38,958 bases of DNA from Croceivirga sp. (GTDB taxonomy: Bacteria > Bacteroidota > Bacteroidia > Flavobacteriales > Flavobacteriaceae): contig JANQKR010000007.1 in assembly GCA_028281025.1 (NCBI GenBank), positions 1 to 38,958 on the forward strand. The letters are read 5' to 3'. Positions 16,843-25,894 of the stretch are shown piece after piece. Numbering within the stretch: position 1 is the stretch's first letter; every line of letters begins with the position of its first letter. A program made the translations under genes and the position numbers. The notes beneath the pieces were generated by a model. That model was not told the DNA's origin, did not search any database, and worked only from the letters and a program-made list of their open reading frames with translations.

Positions 16843-16904
16843 CAAAGTTCGGTCCGGATGGGTGCTTCCGGTTAACCAAAAACACCCGTCCTATGACCAA
16901 AATC
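16843..16904 (-). promoter_or_regulatory. Shared AraC-type operator/promoter, site B (TolC-like gene)
   Basis: The -7 box GAACTTTG (16843-16850, minus strand) is identical to site A. On the plus strand the proximal half-site AACCAAAAA starts at 16874 and the distal half-site GACCAAAATC at 16895, with the same 23- and 21-bp spacing. The box lies 23 bp before the ATG at 16819. Confidence 0.78.
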
Positions 16905-16911
16905 TAATATG

Positions 16912-19900
16912 CTATTGTGCCGATTGGATTTGATATTGTGTTGTGTCGATCGTACCCATCTTTTTGGTTTTGGTGGTCCATTTTCTACCCAGGTAATAGA
17001 ACACTGGGGTAAGGAAAATTCCGAATAGGGTAACACCAAGCATTCCGCTGAACACGGCGATACCCAATGCATTCCTCAGTTCAGCACCGGCTCCGGTGGC
17101 GATGGCCAAGGGTACCACCCCTAAAATAAAGGCCATTGCGGTCATTAAAATTGGACGTAAGCGTAGCTTGGAAGCTTCAATAACCGCAGTTTTTAGGTCC
17201 GTTCCCTGATCTTCCAACTGTTTGGCGAACTCCACAATCAATATGGCATTTTTACTGGCAAGACCTACCAGGACCACTAGCCCGATTTGTACCATAGTAT
17301 TATTGTCCAATCCTGCAAGATCGATCCCTATCATGGCGGATAAGAGCACCATGGGCACGATAAAGATAACGGCCAATGGAAGTACCAAACTTTCAAATTG
17401 CGCGGCCAACAGCAAGAATACGAAGACCACGGCGAGTAGGAAGGCGATTCCGGCCGTATTTCCGGTCTGTTTTTGTTGATAGGCCATTTCGGTCCACTCA
17501 AAGGAAATTCCCTGTGGCAATATTTCAGCTGCAAGTTCCTCCATTCGATCTAAAGCCTGTCCTGTGCTAAAGCCAGGAGCGATATCCCCAACCAATGATG
17601 CCGATGGATACAGGTTAAATCTTGGAATCCTGTTAGGTCCGGCAATATCCTTTTGAGTGCTAATGGTACCCAATGGCACCATATCCCCGTACTGGTTTCT
17701 TACCTTGATTCTGGAAATGTCGTCCGGGGTCAATCTATTGGGGGCATCTGCCTGTGCCGTGACCTGATAGGTCCTGCCCAAGTAATTGAATTCGTTGACA
17801 AATGCGGAACCCAGATACACTTCCAGGGATTGGAATACGTCGGCTACATCAATACCCAGTTGTTCGGCTTTTACGCGGTCAATGTCCAAATACAATTGTG
17901 GGGTCTGGTTATTGAAGAACGTAAACACACTATTCAGGATAGGGTCTTGATTCGCAGCAGCGGCCAATTGATATGTCGCGTTCAACAGTGCTTCCGTACC
18001 TAGGTTGGCCCGATCCTGAACCATCATTCGGAATCCCCCTGCATTACCAATACCACGTACGGATGGGGGAGGAATGACCACAACAAAAGCGTCATCCACT
18101 GCCGCCATTTTTGCTCGAAGTGTTCCCAATAGGTCTTCGTAACCAATTCCTTTTTCGGTTCTTACGTCAAAATCCTCAAGGGTGACGAAAATCGCTGCGG
18201 CATTGGAAGCGTTGGTAAAGGAAGCTCCATCAAAACCGGTAAAGGATACGGCGGTTTCTACCCCATCAACTTCCAACAATATGTCAAGGGCATCATTGAC
18301 CACTTTGTCGGTTCGGGTTAGGGAGGCCCCAGGTGGCAATTGAATGGCGGTGATAAAATATTGCTGGTCCATGGCGGGCACAAATCCCGTAGGTACCCTG
18401 TTGAACTGAAATCCCGTAAGGGCAATCAGTCCCCCATATACGATCATGACCATGGTGCTGGTCCTCACCAATTTTCCAACACTATTACCGTACCGTGCGG
18501 AAAGTCCATCCATAAAACGGTTAAAACCGTCACCAATAAATTTAAAAGGGCGTAATAGCCATGGTGATTTTTTCTTATTGTCGTGTGCTTCATGGCGCAT
18601 CAACAATGCCGCCATGGCAGGGCTTAAGGTGAGTGATACGAAAACCGAAATGGCGGTGGCCACGGCAATCGTCAACCCAAATTGTTTGTAGAACTGTCCT
18701 GAGATGCCCTCGAGGAATGTCGTCGGGATAAAAACGGCAATCAATACCAATCCAATGGCCACTAAGGCACCACCAACCTCATCCATGGTTTTTCGTGCCG
18801 CCTCTTTGGGCGACAGTCCCTTGGCCAGATACCGTTCCATATTCTCAACCACAACAATGGCATCATCCACTACGATCCCAATGGCCAGGACCAATCCAAA
18901 CAGGGTGAGGTTGTTCAAGGAGAATCCCAATCCCTGCATCACGGCAAAGGTTCCGATCAAGGAAACGGGGATGGCCAAAATAGGAATGATGGCGGCCCGC
19001 CAGGACTGTAGGAAAAGTAGAATGACCAATATGACGAGTATGATGGCTTCAAAAATGGTGTGGTAAACCTCATCCACTGATTTTTGTACAAATTCGGTAG
19101 GGTTATAGGCAATTTTATATTCCAGGTCTTCAGGGAAATTCTTTGAAAGCTCTGCCACTTTTTCCTGAATGGCAGCAGCGGTTTCAAGGGCATTTCCACC
19201 GGGTTGCTGATAAATGGGCATTGCAATGGCAGGGTCCTTTCCCAAATATCCCTTGGTAGCGTAATTCTGTGCTCCCAATTCGACTCGACCTACATCCTTT
19301 AATTGAACAATACGACCATTTTCACCAGCTTTGATGATGATGTTTTCAAACTGTTCCTGGGTCACCAATTTTCCCTGGGTCTGAACGTTGACTTCAAAGG
19401 CCGATTGGTTACCGGATGGCAAGGTGTTCAAAGTACCGCTGGCAATCTGCACGTTCTGTGCCCTAAGCGCGGAGACCACCTCACCTGCGGTCATATCCAA
19501 ATTGGCGATTCTATCGGGGTCCAACCAAATGCGCATGGCATATTCTGCGGCGCCAAAGATTTGGATATCACCCACCCCTTTAATTCGGGCAATCTGATCG
19601 ATCATCTGTAGGGTGGCATAGTTGCCAATGTAGGTCTGATCATAGGTCTTATTGGGGGAGTACATATTGACCACCAATAGAATATCCGGGGACACCTTGT
19701 TGGTGGTGATTCCCAACCTACGAACGGATTCCGGTAGTCGGGGTTCCGCAATGGCCACCCGGTTTTGGACCTGAACCTGGGCACGATCCAGGTCTGTTCC
19801 CAATTCAAACGCTACTTGGATGGAGACCACTCCATCCGCGGAAGACTGGGAGGTCATATAGATCATTCCCTCCACTCCGTTGATTTCCTGCTCCAAAGGG

Positions 19901-20094
19901 GTGGCAACGGTTTCTGAGAGGGTCTGTGCATTTGCCCCGGGATAGGTGGCCACCACCTGAACGGTTGGAGGGGCTACATCCGGGAACTGTGAAACTGGCA
20001 AGGAGACGTATGCCAATCCGCCCACGATCACGATCAGGATGCTGAGCACCGCTGCGAAAATGGGTCTTTTGATAAAAATGTGACTGAATTTCAT
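16912..20094 (-). CDS. RND multidrug efflux permease (HAE1/AcrB family)
   Basis: 1060 residues from the ATG at 20094 (MKFSHIFIKRPIFA); a 16-residue upstream extension is open but lacks support. The chain shows the AcrB plan: N-terminal helix, periplasmic loop with PPTVQVVATYPGANAQ, helices with GIVVDDAIVVVENMERYL near residues 400-420 (the Asp pair of the proton relay), a second periplasmic loop, and the helix 10-12 block with GLASKNAILIVEFAK carrying the relay Lys. Known: inner-membrane trimer that exports hydrophobic drugs using proton flux. It follows the adaptor gene by 132 bp; the two probably share promoter C. Confidence 0.96.
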   Translation of the reverse strand: MKFSHIFIKRPIFAAVLSILIVIVGGLAYVSLPVSQFPDVAPPTVQVVATYPGANAQTLSETVATPLEQEINGVEGMIYMTSQSSADGVVSIQVAFELGTDLDRAQVQVQNRVAIAEPRLPESVRRLGITTNKVSPDILLVVNMYSPNKTYDQTYIGNYATLQMIDQIARIKGVGDIQIFGAAEYAMRIWLDPDRIANLDMTAGEVVSALRAQNVQIASGTLNTLPSGNQSAFEVNVQTQGKLVTQEQFENIIIKAGENGRIVQLKDVGRVELGAQNYATKGYLGKDPAIAMPIYQQPGGNALETAAAIQEKVAELSKNFPEDLEYKIAYNPTEFVQKSVDEVYHTIFEAIILVILVILLFLQSWRAAIIPILAIPVSLIGTFAVMQGLGFSLNNLTLFGLVLAIGIVVDDAIVVVENMERYLAKGLSPKEAARKTMDEVGGALVAIGLVLIAVFIPTTFLEGISGQFYKQFGLTIAVATAISVFVSLTLSPAMAALLMRHEAHDNKKKSPWLLRPFKFIGDGFNRFMDGLSARYGNSVGKLVRTSTMVMIVYGGLIALTGFQFNRVPTGFVPAMDQQYFITAIQLPPGASLTRTDKVVNDALDILLEVDGVETAVSFTGFDGASFTNASNAAAIFVTLEDFDVRTEKGIGYEDLLGTLRAKMAAVDDAFVVVIPPPSVRGIGNAGGFRMMVQDRANLGTEALLNATYQLAAAANQDPILNSVFTFFNNQTPQLYLDIDRVKAEQLGIDVADVFQSLEVYLGSAFVNEFNYLGRTYQVTAQADAPNRLTPDDISRIKVRNQYGDMVPLGTISTQKDIAGPNRIPRFNLYPSASLVGDIAPGFSTGQALDRMEELAAEILPQGISFEWTEMAYQQKQTGNTAGIAFLLAVVFVFLLLAAQFESLVLPLAVIFIVPMVLLSAMIGIDLAGLDNNTMVQIGLVVLVGLASKNAILIVEFAKQLEDQGTDLKTAVIEASKLRLRPILMTAMAFILGVVPLAIATGAGAELRNALGIAVFSGMLGVTLFGIFLTPVFYYLGRKWTTKTKKMGTIDTTQYQIQSAQ

Positions 20095-20226
20095 GATTTC
20101 TATTTTTTTAGTGTTGGATTGCTTTAGCTTCGTTAAGGACAAGCGTATCCCTGTCGCCCTCTTTTTTCCATTCTTCTTGAATGGAGAGGGCGCTAACGGA
20201 ATACAATAAGATTCTTGGGTTTCTGG

Positions 20227-21453
20227 TTATTCTGTGGATGCCATGGCAAAGGCTTCCTTTGTAGCTACTGGGGATTTTTCGATGGGACGGACCGCAACTC
20301 CCGGTCTAATCTTTTGGATGTTATTGGTAATGAGTTTGTCTTCAGAGGTCAACCCATTTCTAATGATTCGCAATCCATTGGTGTGCAATGGGCCTAATTC
20401 TATATTTTTGGCGGCGACCGTATTGTCCTCACCCAAAACATAAACGAAACGAACGGATTGGTTGGTCCCTATAATTTCATCGGGTATCATTATGGCTTCG
20501 TGTTCCGCACTGCCCAACAATCTTGCCTTTCCGAACATTCCAGGTTCAATAAGGCCATCTTCGTTGTCCAATGTGGCACGTCCCTCTATGGTCCCGGTAC
20601 TTCTATCAATTTCATTGTCCACAAAATCCATAACGGCTTCGTGGGTATAGTCGGCTTCATCCTGGAGTTTCAATAGCACTGGATTTGCAGTGGAACGTGA
20701 GGAACCCCTTTCCCCATTTTGGGCCAGGCGGGAATACTTCAAATAGTCCGATTCACTTCCCCTAAAGTAAAAGTGGATGGGGCTGGTGGCCACAATTGTG
20801 GTAAGGAGCGTTGAATTTGATGAACCACCATCTATCAAGTTGCCCTCATTCACCATATCCCGACTTACCCGACCGGAAATTGGTGCCTTTACCCTGGTAA
20901 ATTCTAGGTTCAACTTGGCATTGTCCACAGCGGCCTGGGCCAATTGCAGTGTAGCTTTTGCCCCTGCCAATGCCTGTTGCCTATGATCATACTCCTCCAA
21001 GGAAACCGCTCCCGATTCACGTAGGGACCGAACACGGTTAAAGTTATCCTGGGCCGTTGTTAAATTGGCCAGTGCCTGACCGTAACCAGCCCTGGCCTGG
21101 TTCAATGCAATTCTAAAGGGGCGTTGGTCTATGGTAAAGAGAACATCACCTTTTGTAACGTCCTGGCCATCCTTAAAACTTACGTTTTCAATATAACCGC
21201 TCACCCTTGCCCGGACTTCCACCCGGTTGCTGGCTTCGAAACGACCGGTATACTCGTCCCATTCGGTGATTTTTTCAAATATGGGATGGGAAACCTCTAC
21301 CTGGAGTCCTTGTGGCTCGTTTTGTGCCAATTCCTTTTTTTCTGTTTTGTCAAAGGCCGAAAAGACCACTAATGCCATTACGGCCAGCATCATGGTAAAA
21401 ATCACGAAGACCCTTACACCTAAATTGCCGTTTTTTAAATTGATTGTTTTCAT
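20227..21453 (-). CDS. RND efflux periplasmic adaptor (AcrA-type membrane-fusion protein)
   Basis: 408 residues. An uncleaved membrane anchor or signal (residues 14-32) is followed by the barrel/lipoyl segment VEVRARVSGYIENVSFKDGQ, a helical hairpin rich in Ala/Gln/Leu (about 115-190), and the returning lipoyl half FTRVKAPISGRVSRDMVNEG. The C-terminal beta-barrel and membrane-proximal domains contain GTIEGRATLDNEDGLIEPGM. Known: AcrA-type hexamers link the RND permease and TolC. First gene of the adaptor-permease operon under promoter C. Confidence 0.95.
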   Translation of the reverse strand: MKTINLKNGNLGVRVFVIFTMMLAVMALVVFSAFDKTEKKELAQNEPQGLQVEVSHPIFEKITEWDEYTGRFEASNRVEVRARVSGYIENVSFKDGQDVTKGDVLFTIDQRPFRIALNQARAGYGQALANLTTAQDNFNRVRSLRESGAVSLEEYDHRQQALAGAKATLQLAQAAVDNAKLNLEFTRVKAPISGRVSRDMVNEGNLIDGGSSNSTLLTTIVATSPIHFYFRGSESDYLKYSRLAQNGERGSSRSTANPVLLKLQDEADYTHEAVMDFVDNEIDRSTGTIEGRATLDNEDGLIEPGMFGKARLLGSAEHEAIMIPDEIIGTNQSVRFVYVLGEDNTVAAKNIELGPLHTNGLRIIRNGLTSEDKLITNNIQKIRPGVAVRPIEKSPVATKEAFAMASTE

Positions 21454-21495
21454 TGTACTGTATTTTATTTTTTGTGTTGCTTAAATTTTACAGTA

Positions 21496-21557
21496 CAAAT
21501 GTATTTGGGGAAGACACCCGGGCGTTAACCAAAATCATAGTGGAAATGACCAAAATG
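21496..21557 (-). promoter_or_regulatory. Shared AraC-type operator/promoter, site C (adaptor-permease operon)
   Basis: The -7 box TACATTTG (21496-21503, minus strand) is a perfect TAnnTTTG. On the plus strand the proximal half-site AACCAAAAT starts at 21527 and the distal half-site GACCAAAATG at 21548, with 23- and 21-bp spacing. The box lies 42 bp before the ATG at 21453. Confidence 0.8.
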
Positions 21558-21830
21558 TAAGATTGGGGGCTTTCCATACTCCAATTTGAAGTTTAGCTCC
21601 AAAAAAAGCGAATTGGATTTTAAATGAAAGTAAACAACTAAAGAATCAATGATTTCTTGTATTATAGGTTGGGAGCACTATCTACAAAGCGGAGCGGGAG
21701 AAGACCGAGCATCAGAAAACGTCCAATAGGCGTTTTTAAAGTCGTGTGGGCCGCAGCCTTGGATTTCGAAGTATAAACACCAGACCTTAAACTTTAAATG
21801 CCTATGATAATTGGAGTTTCCCAGCCTTAT

Positions 21831-21860
21831 TGTTTTTGTGCTTACCGAATAAGTGAGTTT
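21831..21860. repeat. Dispersed repeat copy R1
   Basis: TTTTTGTGCTTACCGAATAA followed by GTGAGTTT; a divergent copy of the repeat also found at 25266, 31052 and 32778. It lies upstream of korA. Confidence 0.5.
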
Positions 21861-22262
21861 CCGTACTCCAGGACATATGGGTTTTAGAAAGCCCAACGAT
21901 TTGAACAGAAACTGAGAGGTGATACCATCTCCTTTCCTATAAAACCGGTAAAACCAAATAGTAGTGGTAGGCAGGTAGCTCTCCAGAAACCTGAAGATAA
22001 AGAACCTCCTTTTCTTAACACTGTTGATCACCTTTATCTATTGGTCGGTCACTGATAATGGGGTATGGCTGACCGGGAGTTTATATCCCATAACCTTAAA
22101 AGGATCGTGGGCCTGTTTGCGTGCGGCTATTTCCTTTTAAAGGAATTTCCCCATAGGGACATTGGTATATGAGGCTGTACCTTTTGGATCATTCGAATGG
22201 TTTCTGTGTACAAATCCTTCGTTGGCAAGGAGACAAATTGTAAATTAGTATGCTTGAAAAAG

Positions 22263-24110
22263 ATGAAGACCACCCTGGAACATATCATCATTTTATTTTC
22301 GGGAGATTCCGGTGATGGGATGCAACTGACAGGCACACAGTTTTCGGATACTTCGGCCCGTATGGGTAATGATATTGCCACATTTCCGGATTATCCCTCG
22401 GAAATTAGGGCTCCCTCAGGTTCCGTATTTGGTGTTTCCGGGTTTCAGGTGCATATTGGGGCCAAGGAGATTTATACGCCTGGGGATCAACCGGATGTAT
22501 TGGTGGCCATGAATCCGGCTGCACTGAAAGTCAAATTACCTCTATTGAAAAAAGGGGCGACCATTATCATTAATGATGATGCTTTTGACCGTTCGGGATT
22601 TAAAAAGGCAGGTTATGAGGTAACGTCCTTGGAGGCCATTGAGGAATTAAGAAACTTTAAGCTGATCCATGCACCCATTACCTCACAAACCGAAAGGGCT
22701 TTGGAGACGATTGATTTGGACAACAAGTCCAAAAGGCGCTGCAAAAACTTTTATGCGCTGGGGCTCTGTTATTTTATATTCTCAAGAGATCCAAACCTTA
22801 CCAAAGCGTGGATACGGGAAAAATTCGAGGGCAAGGATGCTTTGGTCAGTGCAAACATTGCAGCGCTTGAGGCCGGATACCATTTTGGGGAGACCATAGA
22901 AGCCTCCATCGCCATTTACCAAATTCCGGAGGCACCCCTGGAAAAGGGAACCTATCGCCAGATCAATGGCAATACTGGAATTGCCTGGGGGTTGATGCAA
23001 GCTGCAGAGGCTTCGGGTTTGGACTTGTTCATTGGATCGTATCCCATTACTCCGGCAACGGATATTTTACAGGAGCTTTCAAAACATGGCGGATTTGGGG
23101 TTCGGACCTTTCAGGCGGAGGATGAGATTGCGGCCATTTGTGCAGCAATTGGTGCTTCGTTTTCGGGGGCATTGGCCGCTACCACAACCTCGGGACCCGG
23201 GCTGGCATTGAAATCAGAAGCATTGAACCTGGCCGTAATGCTGGAATTGCCGCTGGTAGTGATCAATGTACAACGGGGAGGCCCTTCCACGGGATTGCCT
23301 ACAAAAACGGAACAAGCGGACTTATTGCAGGTATTTTATGGAAGGAATGGGGAATCTCCCCTTATTGTTCTCGCTGCTTCAAGACCCGGTGATACCTTTG
23401 CCATGGCCTATGAAGCCGCTCGATTGAGCCTACAACATATGACCCCGGTAGTTTTGTTGAGTGATGGATTCATTGCCAATGGTTCGGAACCCTGGCGTAT
23501 TCCGGACCTTACGGAAGAATACCGTCATATTCCGATCCATTTGGCCCAAACATCCGAGGAAGGCTTTAAAGCGTACAGCAGAAACCTGCAATTGGTACGT
23601 CCGTGGGCCATTCCGGGAACGGAAGGGATGCAGCACCGCATTGGTGGACTTGAAAAGGACTTTGAAACCGGAGATGTGAGCTACGACCCGGAAAACCATG
23701 AAAAAATGGTGGAAGTCAGGGCTAAAAAAGTGTCCCTGGTGGCATCCAATATACCAGAGCAACGGGTGGAAGGCAAAACGCATGGGCAACTGTTGGTCAT
23801 TTCCTGGGGAGGTACGTATGGTGCAGTACGAACGGCAGTGAAACGGCTTCAGGCCCAAGGGCATGAAATCAGTTTGGCACACCTTACCTATCTCAATCCA
23901 TTTCCAACAAATTTGGGACCATTGATTACCAATTTCGAACAAGTCCTCGTACCCGAATTGAACAAAGGCCAATTATTACGCATTATAAACGCTCAATTTC
24001 ATTGTAAGGCCAAAGGATATCACAAAGTTCAGGGCCAACCTTTTACCATTTCGGAACTTATTTCTGCTTTTGGGAAGGAATTAAAGCTTATGGAACATGC
24101 AAAGCGCTAG
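22263..24110 (+). CDS. korA: 2-oxoacid:ferredoxin oxidoreductase, fused gamma-alpha subunit
   Basis: 615 residues from the ATG at 22263; the frame is open to 22197, but family members start like MKTTLEHIIILFSGDSGDGM. The N-terminal gamma domain (about 8-190) has GDSGDGMQLTG and EIRAPSGSVFGVSG. The alpha domain starts near 235 (NGNTGIAWGLMQA) with IGSYPITPATDIL, TTSGPGLALKSE (about 309) and NVQRGGPSTGLPTKTEQADL (about 335-354). Known: with the TPP-binding beta subunit it interconverts a 2-oxoacid, CoA and ferredoxin with acyl-CoA and CO2, classically 2-oxoglutarate. The exact oxoacid cannot be read. It overlaps korB by 14 bp. Confidence 0.93.
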   Translation: MKTTLEHIIILFSGDSGDGMQLTGTQFSDTSARMGNDIATFPDYPSEIRAPSGSVFGVSGFQVHIGAKEIYTPGDQPDVLVAMNPAALKVKLPLLKKGATIIINDDAFDRSGFKKAGYEVTSLEAIEELRNFKLIHAPITSQTERALETIDLDNKSKRRCKNFYALGLCYFIFSRDPNLTKAWIREKFEGKDALVSANIAALEAGYHFGETIEASIAIYQIPEAPLEKGTYRQINGNTGIAWGLMQAAEASGLDLFIGSYPITPATDILQELSKHGGFGVRTFQAEDEIAAICAAIGASFSGALAATTTSGPGLALKSEALNLAVMLELPLVVINVQRGGPSTGLPTKTEQADLLQVFYGRNGESPLIVLAASRPGDTFAMAYEAARLSLQHMTPVVLLSDGFIANGSEPWRIPDLTEEYRHIPIHLAQTSEEGFKAYSRNLQLVRPWAIPGTEGMQHRIGGLEKDFETGDVSYDPENHEKMVEVRAKKVSLVASNIPEQRVEGKTHGQLLVISWGGTYGAVRTAVKRLQAQGHEISLAHLTYLNPFPTNLGPLITNFEQVLVPELNKGQLLRIINAQFHCKAKGYHKVQGQPFTISELISAFGKELKLMEHAKR

Positions 24111-25071
24111 TGAAAAACTGAGTGCAAAGGATTTTGCCACGGACCAAGCCATTCGTTGGTGTCCTGGCTGTGGTGACTATGCCATATTGAACAGCGTAAA
24201 AAAGGTGTTGGCCACTTTGGGAAGAAGAAAGGAAGACGTGGTTTTTATTTCCGGCATAGGTTGTTCCTCGCGTTTTCCATACTATGTGGATACCTATGGC
24301 ATGCATTCCATTCATGGCAGGGCCGTGGCCATTGCAACGGGTACAAAAGTGCACAATCCTTCGTTAAGTGTTTGGGCGATAACCGGTGATGGGGATGGAC
24401 TGGCCATTGGGGGAAATCACTTCATCCATGCCATACGACGAAACATCAACATCAATATATTGATATTCAATAATGAAATCTATGGGTTGACCAAGGGACA
24501 GTATTCCCCAACGTCACAATTGGGGCAACGTACAAAGACCAGTCCTTTGGGGACCATTGAAAAGCCCTTTGACCCAGCAACGCTGGCCCTAGGGGCTGGG
24601 GCCACCTTTTTTGCCCGGACAACGGCCTCCGATCCCAAACATTTACAGGAGATCTTGCTCAGGGCCGAGGCCCACTGTGGAACTTCCGTAGTGGAAATCT
24701 ACCAAAACTGTGTCATCTTCAATGATGAAGCTTTTGAGCAGTTTTTAGGAAAGGAAAACAGTGATGACCATACCGTATTGTTGCAGCATGGTAAGCCATT
24801 GGTTTTTGGTAGAGGGTTGAACAAAGCGGTCCAATGGGGAAATCATGAACTATTGGTAAGCACGGAGGCAGATAGTGCTGCAATCCATGATGAACAAAAT
24901 CTAAGCCTTTCTTTTTTATTGGCGCGATTGGAGACCGTAAAACCTCTTGGGGTCTATCGATGTGTACAGGAACCTGAGTACGCTTCCAACATGGACGACA
25001 CTGTTAAAAGGAAGTCCAGGAAACAGGTTTCCGAACTTCTTCATTCCGGGTCGACCTGGGAAATCGAATAA
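24097..25071 (+). CDS. korB: 2-oxoacid:ferredoxin oxidoreductase, beta subunit (TPP-binding)
   Basis: 324 residues, usual for KorB. WCPGCGDYAI (21-30) is the conserved start. GIGCSSRFPYY follows near 53-63, and the TPP-binding motif GDGDGLAIGGNHF (97-109) leads to NNEIYGLTKGQYSPTS (125-140). Only the CxxC of the first motif and a few other Cys are present, compatible with a single iron-sulfur cluster. The ATG lies inside the 3' end of korA (14-bp overlap), so translation is coupled. No ferredoxin gene is adjacent. The pair is flanked by dispersed repeat copies R1 and R2. Confidence 0.94.
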   Translation: MQSASEKLSAKDFATDQAIRWCPGCGDYAILNSVKKVLATLGRRKEDVVFISGIGCSSRFPYYVDTYGMHSIHGRAVAIATGTKVHNPSLSVWAITGDGDGLAIGGNHFIHAIRRNININILIFNNEIYGLTKGQYSPTSQLGQRTKTSPLGTIEKPFDPATLALGAGATFFARTTASDPKHLQEILLRAEAHCGTSVVEIYQNCVIFNDEAFEQFLGKENSDDHTVLLQHGKPLVFGRGLNKAVQWGNHELLVSTEADSAAIHDEQNLSLSFLLARLETVKPLGVYRCVQEPEYASNMDDTVKRKSRKQVSELLHSGSTWEIE

Positions 25072-25265
25072 ATTGTTTTACCAAACTCTTACAGTTCCAA
25101 AAAGCCCATATGATTAGGGTTACCGATCTTATCGTTTCCAGTAAATCGGTTGTGGGGCCTGGGTAGCGAGGGAATTATGGAAATACCGGAAGTATGGGAA
25201 ACGTCCCCGGAGGCACTAGAACCTACCCCTCAAAAGCCCAATAAATAAGGGCTTATCAGCTTATT

Positions 25266-25296
25266 AAAAATTTATGCTCACCGAATAGGTAACTTT
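25266..25296. repeat. Dispersed repeat copy R2
   Basis: TTTATGCTCACCGAATAGGT followed by AACTTT; differs from copy R3 at only a few positions in the core. It lies between korB and the AT-rich module. Confidence 0.6.
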
Positions 25297-25426
25297 ACAA
25301 AAACTTAACCCGTTTTTGCGGAAAAACCCCAGTTTTTCTAAGGTTTTTGTGTAGTCTGTTCTTTTGGAATGTATGTATATTTCAGTTCCTCAAATTAGTG
25401 ATTCTCCTACATCATCCCCCAGTTTT

Positions 25427-25448
25427 AAATACCCGTTAATGGGTATTT
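25427..25448. promoter_or_regulatory. Perfect inverted repeat, probable operator of the envelope module
   Basis: AAATACCC (25427-25434), spacer GTTAAT, and GGGTATTT (25441-25448) form perfect 8-bp arms, 44 bp before the ATG at 25493. There is no T-run, so it looks like a dimeric repressor site rather than a terminator. No cognate repressor gene is evident next to it. Confidence 0.5.
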
Positions 25449-25492
25449 ATTACTAATTCAATAAGTTATTTTTTTGTTTAAATCAATCGAGC

Positions 25493-25894
25493 ATGATTCT
25501 AGTTACTTGTCAAAATCCGGATTGTTCTACCCCTCATTTTTACGTAGATATCCAAAGTGGGAAGTTCCCTTTACTTCTAGCTCCTGAAACTCCAGAGCTT
25601 GCCGTTGGAGAAAACGTAGCCACAATAAATTCGGATTTAAATAAAATTTTAAAATCGAGCGACTTTGATGAGGGGATGGAAAAGCTAAATGAACTAGAAA
25701 GAGAACGAATTCATCAAATTATTTCAAGGAGCAATATCTCAAGGCTGTTCTCAAAGTTGTGCAAAAAGCAATTTGAGGAAAAAGTCGAGGTAAAAGATTA
25801 CTTGGTAGTGTTTTGTGAGAGCGGACATAGAAACTACATACCCCTCACTGAAGATAAGAAGATTTATCTTGAAAATATAAAGAGAAATGAGTGA
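25493..25894 (+). CDS. Unrecognised 133-residue protein with possible zinc site
   Basis: I do not recognise a family. The N-terminus has TCQNPDCSTPHFYVD (Cys6 and Cys11) and the C-terminus has VVFCESGHRNYIPL (Cys108, His112). Together these could form one split zinc site. Between them lies a helical region rich in Glu, Lys and Leu (about 43-97). There is no signal peptide or membrane segment, so it is probably cytosolic. It is first in a tight run with the next gene (8-bp overlap), in a region more AT-rich than korAB, suggesting acquisition by transfer. Confidence 0.75.
   Translation: MILVTCQNPDCSTPHFYVDIQSGKFPLLLAPETPELAVGENVATINSDLNKILKSSDFDEGMEKLNELERERIHQIISRSNISRLFSKLCKKQFEEKVEVKDYLVVFCESGHRNYIPLTEDKKIYLENIKRNE

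Larger units (their letters stand above)
21454..22262. other. Long intergenic region between the RND operon and korAB
   Basis: About 800 bp. It holds promoter C (21496-21557) and dispersed repeat copy R1 (21831-21860). A 117-codon frame on the minus strand (21678-22031) has no family likeness and an odd composition (many Phe, Tyr and Arg), and was not accepted. No tRNA or other RNA was recognised. Confidence 0.5.
25072..25492. other. Intergenic region between korB and the AT-rich block
   Basis: About 420 bp. It holds repeat copy R2 (25266-25296) and an inverted repeat (25427-25448) in front of the next gene. From about 25330 onward base composition becomes visibly AT-rich. No RNA gene was recognised. 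Confidence 0.5.

Noticed and set aside
21678-22031. 117-codon minus-strand frame near repeat copy R1
   Set aside because: It has no family likeness, an odd composition, and runs straight through the dispersed repeat; probably chance.
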